A stretch of 64,000 nucleotides of DNA from Actinomycetota bacterium (GTDB taxonomy: Bacteria > Actinomycetota > Geothermincolia > Fen-727 > Anoxymicrobiaceae), in contig JAHJCO010000026.1 of the NCBI GenBank assembly GCA_018831265.1, forward strand, positions 1-64,000, given 5' to 3'. The stretch's first letter is position 1. The number at the start of each line of letters is the position of its first letter. The notes beneath the pieces are model-generated. The model saw only the letters and a program-made list of their open reading frames with translations, searched no databases and had not been told where the DNA came from. Position numbers and translations under genes: made by a program. Shown one piece after another: positions 59,812 to 64,000 of this stretch.

Positions 59812-59896
59812 TGCTATACTCATTGGGTCCGCCAGCGGGTGGAGCCAGGAGCTTTTCGAAAAGCGGCCGCGCCGGGAGGTGCCCGGTGGTGGCCGC
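59812..59896 (+). promoter_or_regulatory. Extended -10 promoter and structured 5' leader of dacA-like gene
   Basis: TGCTATACT (59812-59820) is an extended -10. The leader then holds a GCTTTTCGAAAAGC palindrome (59851-59864) and a nested stem GCGGCC...CCGGG-AGGTG-CCCGG...GGCCGC (59863-59896). The rest to 59989 is GC-rich with further short repeats. No known riboswitch recognised. Confidence 0.45.
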
Positions 59897-59989
59897 TCGG
59901 CGTTATGGGCGTCTGAGCGGCACGGACTCGTATGAGCCTGGGTGGCAGAGGGCATGAGGGCCCGTGACGGCCGGAGACGGTAAACAGAG

Positions 59990-61324
59990 TTGAACAAGAG
60001 AGTATACACAGAAGATAACGTCAAGAGGACGGCGAGGCCGCAGCGACACCGGCATCGTCGCAGACCTGAAAGGAGCACCGGGGCTCGTCACGTCAGGACG
60101 GTCGCCCTGGTCCTGGCCGTCGTCCTCCTGGCCCTGTACGGTGTATCCTGCCTGATAACCGCTTCCCAGGCTCACGTGTGGCCGCTGTTCGTCAAGAAGA
60201 CCACCACCGTCAACGGGCCCGCCGGTGAGAAGGTCTCCCCCCCGGGCACCTGGGCGACCGCGGCCGTCCTTGCCGACGTCGAGAGCGGGCACGTCCTGTA
60301 CGAGAAGAACGCCCACGTGAAGCTGCCGATGGCGAGCGTGACCAAGATGCTCACCGCCCTGGTGGTCAGGGACAAGATGAAGCTGGAGGACACGATCGCC
60401 GCCAGCCCCGAGGCGGCGGCCGTGGGAGAGATGGAGATTGGCCTGGTCGCGGGTCAGAGCTACACCGTCGACAGCCTCTTGTGGTCGCTGATGGTCGCTT
60501 CGGCGAACGACTCGGCCTACGCGCTCGCGCTCCACATAGGCGGCTCGATCCCGGGCTTCGCCGAGCTCATGAACCAGAAGGCGAGGGCGATCGGCGCGGT
60601 GGAAAGCAACTTCACCAACCCCCACGGCCTCGACGAGCCGAACCATTACTCGACCGCGTACGACCTCGCGGTGATAGGGCGCCAGCTGCTGGCGGACCCG
60701 GTTCTGGCCGAGATGGTGTCATGTTCGCGACACGAGATCTCCTGGCCGGGCTCTCCGACCCCGGTGCTGGTGGTGGGTCACAACGAGTTCCTCGCGGCGT
60801 ATCCCGGCGCGAACGGAATAAAGACGGGCTATACCCAGGACGCGGGGATGTGCCTGGCGGCCAGCGCGACTCGAGACGGGGAGTCCCTGGTCGCCGTGGT
60901 TCTCAACAGCGAGCACAGGGCGGAGGACGTGAGCGCCCTGTTCAACTACGGGTTCTCCCAGGCCGAGAAGATCGTGCTGATGAAGGCGGACGAGGACCTG
61001 GGCCGCTGCAGGGTCAGCGCCTTCCCCCGGCGCTACACCGACGTGAGGCCGGACAAGGAGCTGGCGGTGCTTTCACTGAAGGGGTCGGGGGACGTTTTCG
61101 GGGTGACCACCGTCGTGCAGCGCGAGGCCAGGGCGCCGGTTGAGAAGGGGCAGAAGCTGGGGGACATCGACTGCACCCTGAACGGAAACCCGCTGTACAG
61201 ACAGAGCGCCCTGGCCACCCGCTCGGTCGACGGCGAGACGCCGCCGGGGGTGCTCGCGGCGTTCCTCTGGTACTCTCTGTGCTGGTTGGGTCGGATCCTC
61301 TCAGCGCCGTTCAGGATATTGTAA
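59990..61324 (+). CDS. D-alanyl-D-alanine carboxypeptidase (PBP5/DacA family)
   Basis: 444 aa. One N-terminal helix after an Arg-rich cytosolic start (VRTVALVLAVVLLALYGVSC). Serine-hydrolase motifs are SVTK (ASVTKMLTAL), SAN (VASANDSAYA) and KTG (NGIKTGYT). A C-terminal beta domain follows, with a final hydrophobic helix. It trims stem peptides outside the membrane. TTG start. Confidence 0.93.
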   Translation: MNKRVYTEDNVKRTARPQRHRHRRRPERSTGARHVRTVALVLAVVLLALYGVSCLITASQAHVWPLFVKKTTTVNGPAGEKVSPPGTWATAAVLADVESGHVLYEKNAHVKLPMASVTKMLTALVVRDKMKLEDTIAASPEAAAVGEMEIGLVAGQSYTVDSLLWSLMVASANDSAYALALHIGGSIPGFAELMNQKARAIGAVESNFTNPHGLDEPNHYSTAYDLAVIGRQLLADPVLAEMVSCSRHEISWPGSPTPVLVVGHNEFLAAYPGANGIKTGYTQDAGMCLAASATRDGESLVAVVLNSEHRAEDVSALFNYGFSQAEKIVLMKADEDLGRCRVSAFPRRYTDVRPDKELAVLSLKGSGDVFGVTTVVQREARAPVEKGQKLGDIDCTLNGNPLYRQSALATRSVDGETPPGVLAAFLWYSLCWLGRILSAPFRIL

Positions 61325-61366
61325 GAAACGGGGGGCTCCGCGCCTTCAAAGGGTGCGTACGCGCAC

Positions 61367-61435
61367 CTCCAACCACACGAAATACAGTGTTATCAAGCAC
61401 AATTTCGCGCGTTTGACCTGCCCAAGTGGTTGGAG
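61367..61435. repeat. 10-bp-arm palindrome before the nuclease-domain gene
   Basis: CTCCAACCAC (61367-61376) and GTGGTTGGAG (61426-61435) are exact complements around a 49-nt interior that contains an internal CGAAAT/ATTTCG pair. It ends 12 bp before the ATG. Confidence 0.6.
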
Positions 61436-61447
61436 TATAAAGGACCC

Positions 61448-61921
61448 ATGATGCACAAAATGACCATTGTCGGGGTAAGGATAGAGCTACCGGCCAATCA
61501 GCCCATAGTCCTGTTGCAGGAGGAGGAGGGTGACCGGTTCCTGCCTATCTGGATAGGCAGCTTCGAGGCCACCGCGATCGCCTTCGCCCTCCAGGGGGTC
61601 GAGACGCCGCGACCCATGACGCACGACCTGTTCAAGAACGTGCTCGACGACCTGTCGGTGGGCATGGAGCAGGTGGTCATCAGTGACCTGATAGACGGCA
61701 CCTTCTACGCGGAGATCACGTTCGAGCTCAACGGGGCCCGGCACCAGATGAGCGCGCGACCCTCCGACGCGATAGCACTGGCGGTCCGTATGGAGGTGCC
61801 CGTGTTCGCCGAGGACAAGGTGCTCGACGAGGCGGGCATTCCCATGGAGGCTCCGGAGGAGGACGAGATCGAGAGGTTCCGCGACTTCCTCGACCACGTG
61901 GAGCCCAAGGATTTCCTCTAG
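61448..61921 (+). CDS. Bifunctional nuclease (BFN/DUF151) family protein
   Basis: About 157 aa. VRIELPANQPIVLLQEEEGD, LPIWIGSFEATAIAFALQGV, PMTHDLFKNVLDDL and ARPSDAIALAVRMEVPVFA are the family blocks. In M. tuberculosis the homologue (Rv1829) directly follows garA-ftsR; here the Mg2+ module and carboxypeptidase lie between. ATG 61448 or 61451, AAAGGA upstream. Confidence 0.92.
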   Translation: MMHKMTIVGVRIELPANQPIVLLQEEEGDRFLPIWIGSFEATAIAFALQGVETPRPMTHDLFKNVLDDLSVGMEQVVISDLIDGTFYAEITFELNGARHQMSARPSDAIALAVRMEVPVFAEDKVLDEAGIPMEAPEEDEIERFRDFLDHVEPKDFL

Positions 61922-61993
61922 ACCGGATGGCACCGGCGGGCCGATCGCGCCCACGGGGGGACGAGTGCACTCTTCATTCACGGTGATATTCTG

Positions 61994-63010
61994 ATGCGCG
62001 GCAGGCGAAGTCCCTACTGGCACATACGGACGGCGCTGCTCATATTCCTCGGCATAATCATGATCGGCACCATCGGGTACATGATCATCGAGAGGATCGG
62101 TTTCTGGGATTCTCTCTACATGACGGTCATCACCGTCTCAACGGTGGGTTACCGCGAGGTAGTTCTCCCGTCCCGGGCGGGAGAGATCTTTACCATGTTG
62201 CTCATCATCAGCGGGCTCGCCACGGTGGTCTATGTAACGACCAGCGTGGTGGAACTGCTCCTGGAGGGCAGGATCTTGGAGATGATGGGGAGGCGAAGGA
62301 TATTGCGTGAGCTCCAGGACATCAGCGGGCACTGCATAATCTGCGGCTACGGCCGGGTCGGCAAGCAGATAGCGACCGAGTGCCAGGCGCGAGGGACCTC
62401 TGTGGTCATCATCGAGAAGGAGAAGGCCGAGGCGGAGAAGAGCATCAACGACGGCTTCATCACCGTGACGGGTGACGCGGCGGAGGAGACCGTGCTCATG
62501 AAGGCCGGCCTGGAGAGGGCCAGCGGCCTGGTCACGGCGGTCTCCAGCGACGCGGACAACCTGTTTGTGACGATGACCGCGAGGATGATCCGGCCCGACG
62601 TGTTCATAGTGGGCCGGTGCAACTCCGAGGACACCGAGTCAAAGCTGTACCGCGCCGGCGCCGACCGGGCGATCTCACCCCACAACGTCGGCGGCAGGAG
62701 GATGGCGGCGCTGGTGCTCAAACCGCTGGTGTGCGATTTCCTCGACGTAGTGACCCACGGAGAACTGGTCGAGCTGACTCTCGAGGACATCCATGTGGAG
62801 CCCGGCTCGGCGGTCGTCGGACGCTCCATCAGGGACGTCCTGGTAGACGAGCTCAGAAGCGTCGGGATACTCGGCATGAAGAGGCCGAAGCGTGATTTCG
62901 TGATCAATCCCAGGGGTGACACCGTGCTTGACTCCGGCGACATCCTGATAGTACAGGGCTCCGCCGAGCAGATCAGCGCCCTGAAGAACGTCACCCGCGC
63001 CAAGCGATAA
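61994..63010 (+). CDS. Two-helix potassium channel with RCK (TrkA) domains
   Basis: 338 aa. TM1 (ALLIFLGIIMIGTIGYMII), a pore loop with TVSTVGYREV, TM2 (EIFTMLLIISGLATVVYVTT), an RCK N-domain with the Rossmann motif CGYGRVGKQIA, and a TrkA_C domain. The filter reads TVGYR where classic channels have TVGYG, so selectivity may differ. No N-terminal voltage sensor. Confidence 0.9.
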   Translation: MRGRRSPYWHIRTALLIFLGIIMIGTIGYMIIERIGFWDSLYMTVITVSTVGYREVVLPSRAGEIFTMLLIISGLATVVYVTTSVVELLLEGRILEMMGRRRILRELQDISGHCIICGYGRVGKQIATECQARGTSVVIIEKEKAEAEKSINDGFITVTGDAAEETVLMKAGLERASGLVTAVSSDADNLFVTMTARMIRPDVFIVGRCNSEDTESKLYRAGADRAISPHNVGGRRMAALVLKPLVCDFLDVVTHGELVELTLEDIHVEPGSAVVGRSIRDVLVDELRSVGILGMKRPKRDFVINPRGDTVLDSGDILIVQGSAEQISALKNVTRAKR

Positions 63011-63083
63011 CCACAAATGCCCCATTAACTAACAGTACCATCATTAACAACATAACTCCCTAAAATAACTCTACCATCAATAG

Positions 63084-63112
63084 TTGAATTATCTAGACAA
63101 TAGTGCTAAATT
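63084..63112 (+). promoter_or_regulatory. Candidate promoter in an AT-rich gap
   Basis: TTGAAT (63084-63089), 17 nt, TAAATT (63107-63112). It lies in a 180-bp AT-rich gap after the K+ channel gene and would start transcripts about 70 bp before the RlpA-like gene. Confidence 0.5.
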
Positions 63113-63189
63113 GTAAACGATGTTCAGGTATAGACAAGGGCACGGAGTCTAGACTTCCCGTAGCAGTCGAGGTTTAGGTGAGGAGGGCA

Positions 63190-64000
63190 GTGAGAGGCGA
63201 GCGGCCGGGAATCGCGACAAGGGCACTCACCGTGGCGTTCGTTACGGCCGGTCTCCTGCTCGTGCCCGCGTGCGCGGCCGCGCAGACCACCGACGATATC
63301 AACGCGCAGTACGATACCGCACGGCGCCTGGAGGGGGAGATAGCGCAGCTCGAGTCACGGCTGGCCGTGGTCCAGGCGGACTGGGTGGCCATCGCCCAGA
63401 GGCTCCAGGAGATCGAGAAAAGGATCGTGACCTGCTACATGGAGATCGATGCGGCGGAGATAGAGCTTGAGAGCAGCAAGCGCCGCCTGAACGCCAACCT
63501 CCGGACGCTGTACCAGGAGGGCAGGAGCCAGACGCTGATCGATCTGTTCGGAAGCGAGGACATCTCCGATTTCCTCGTCCGGTGCGACAACCTGCTCGAC
63601 TCGACCCGCGGCCAGGAGGAGTTCATCAAGGAGATCTCCGCCAGGAGGAAGAGGCTGCTCGACTGGCAGGACAAGCTGATCGAGTACAAGAAGGAGGCCG
63701 GCCGCCTGGCCAGGGCCACCGGAGCCGCCGAGCTGCAGGCGCTGCTCGAGGCCAAGCGACGCGAGCTCGCCGACCTGAACGCCTCGCTGGTGTCGTTGTC
63801 GATCCCCATAACCCGCGCCCCGACCCCCAACACCTTCAGCCCCGGCCGCGTCTACTCCAAGCCCGACGAGGACGCGTTCGTTCGCACGGGGCAGATAATG
63901 TCGGGGTACGCGAGCTGGTACGGAAACGAGTTCAACGGCAAGCCGACGGCCAGCGGCGAGGTGTTCGATCAGTACGCGTTCACCTGCGCGCACAAGACGC
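63190..64000 (+). CDS. Secreted coiled-coil protein with RlpA-like (DPBB) domain, cut by the window end
   Basis: The frame is open from GTG 63190 (GAGGAGGG upstream) to the window edge, so the 3' end is missing. A signal peptide (ALTVAFVTAGLLLVPACAAA), a PcsB-like coiled coil (about 35-205) and the start of a double-psi beta-barrel (SGYASWYGNEFNGKPTASGE, then CAHKT) are seen. RlpA-type barrels cleave or bind peptidoglycan; joined to a coiled coil they resemble septal or stationary-phase cell-wall hydrolases. Identity of the C-terminus cannot be stated. Confidence 0.85.
   Translation, partial: MRGERPGIATRALTVAFVTAGLLLVPACAAAQTTDDINAQYDTARRLEGEIAQLESRLAVVQADWVAIAQRLQEIEKRIVTCYMEIDAAEIELESSKRRLNANLRTLYQEGRSQTLIDLFGSEDISDFLVRCDNLLDSTRGQEEFIKEISARRKRLLDWQDKLIEYKKEAGRLARATGAAELQALLEAKRRELADLNASLVSLSIPITRAPTPNTFSPGRVYSKPDEDAFVRTGQIMSGYASWYGNEFNGKPTASGEVFDQYAFTCAHKT

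Overview
The window is 64 kb of GC-rich, gene-dense bacterial chromosome, almost entirely coding and mostly on the + strand. The gene content points to an anaerobic, deep-branching actinobacterium. Actinobacterial marks are sepF-proC-divIVA with a long proline-rich DivIVA tail, an FHA protein of the GarA type with an ETT motif followed by a MerR-type FtsR regulator and a bifunctional-nuclease-domain protein, and frequent GTG and TTG starts. Anaerobic marks are a glycyl radical enzyme with its activase and an HdrD/GlcF-type Fe-S protein. The lineage (for instance a Geothermincolia/OPB41-like group) is inference from content only; no rRNA or tRNA gene was seen.

Layout. 0-18 kb is accessory: a CCG-domain Fe-S protein with an MFS transporter, a surface protein with prenyltransferase-type repeats, the glycyl radical enzyme and activase, a flavin split-barrel protein, an acyl-CoA dehydrogenase, a GH51 arabinofuranosidase, a BsuPI lipoprotein, an epoxide-hydrolase-like enzyme, a phytoene-desaturase-like and a second FAD protein, and a TetR regulator. 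18-27 kb holds leuS, comEA, comEC, holA, rpsT and lepA. 28-39.7 kb is a housekeeping block: hrcA-dnaJ behind a CIRCE operator, rsmE, mtaB, HIT, yqeY, phoH, pgpH, ybeY, CNNM/CorC, pgeF, acyP. 40-51 kb carries yggS-sepF-proC-divIVA, thpR-recA-recX, rny, a GHKL ATPase and miaB. 51-54 kb has a nicotinamidase-like hydrolase, an archaeal-type nicotinate phosphoribosyltransferase and a LipM-like enzyme. 54-64 kb has the garA-ftsR pair, a probable Mg2+ module (attenuated leader, MgtE-like protein with a degenerate pore, NRAMP-related Mg2+ transporter, PRC-barrel protein), a D,D-carboxypeptidase, the nuclease-domain protein, a K+ channel and a truncated RlpA-like protein.

Two things stand out. First, the intergenic spaces are seeded with several families of imperfect palindromes. 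They include an 80-bp family with five copies, a GTGCCAGGCAC/GGGTCAGACCC group, and a ~230-bp element with 17-18-bp arms in two copies. They sit at stop codons, between convergent genes and directly in front of start codons, and no transposase lies in the window. Second, the Mg2+ module: a TATAAT promoter, a ~200-nt leader with a 27-codon uORF and a terminator just before the start, an MgtE homologue that has lost its ion-selective residues, and an NRAMP protein whose DPGN and MPH motifs are replaced as in Mg2+-transporting NRMTs. I read this as a sensor or accessory protein co-expressed with an alternative Mg2+ transporter.
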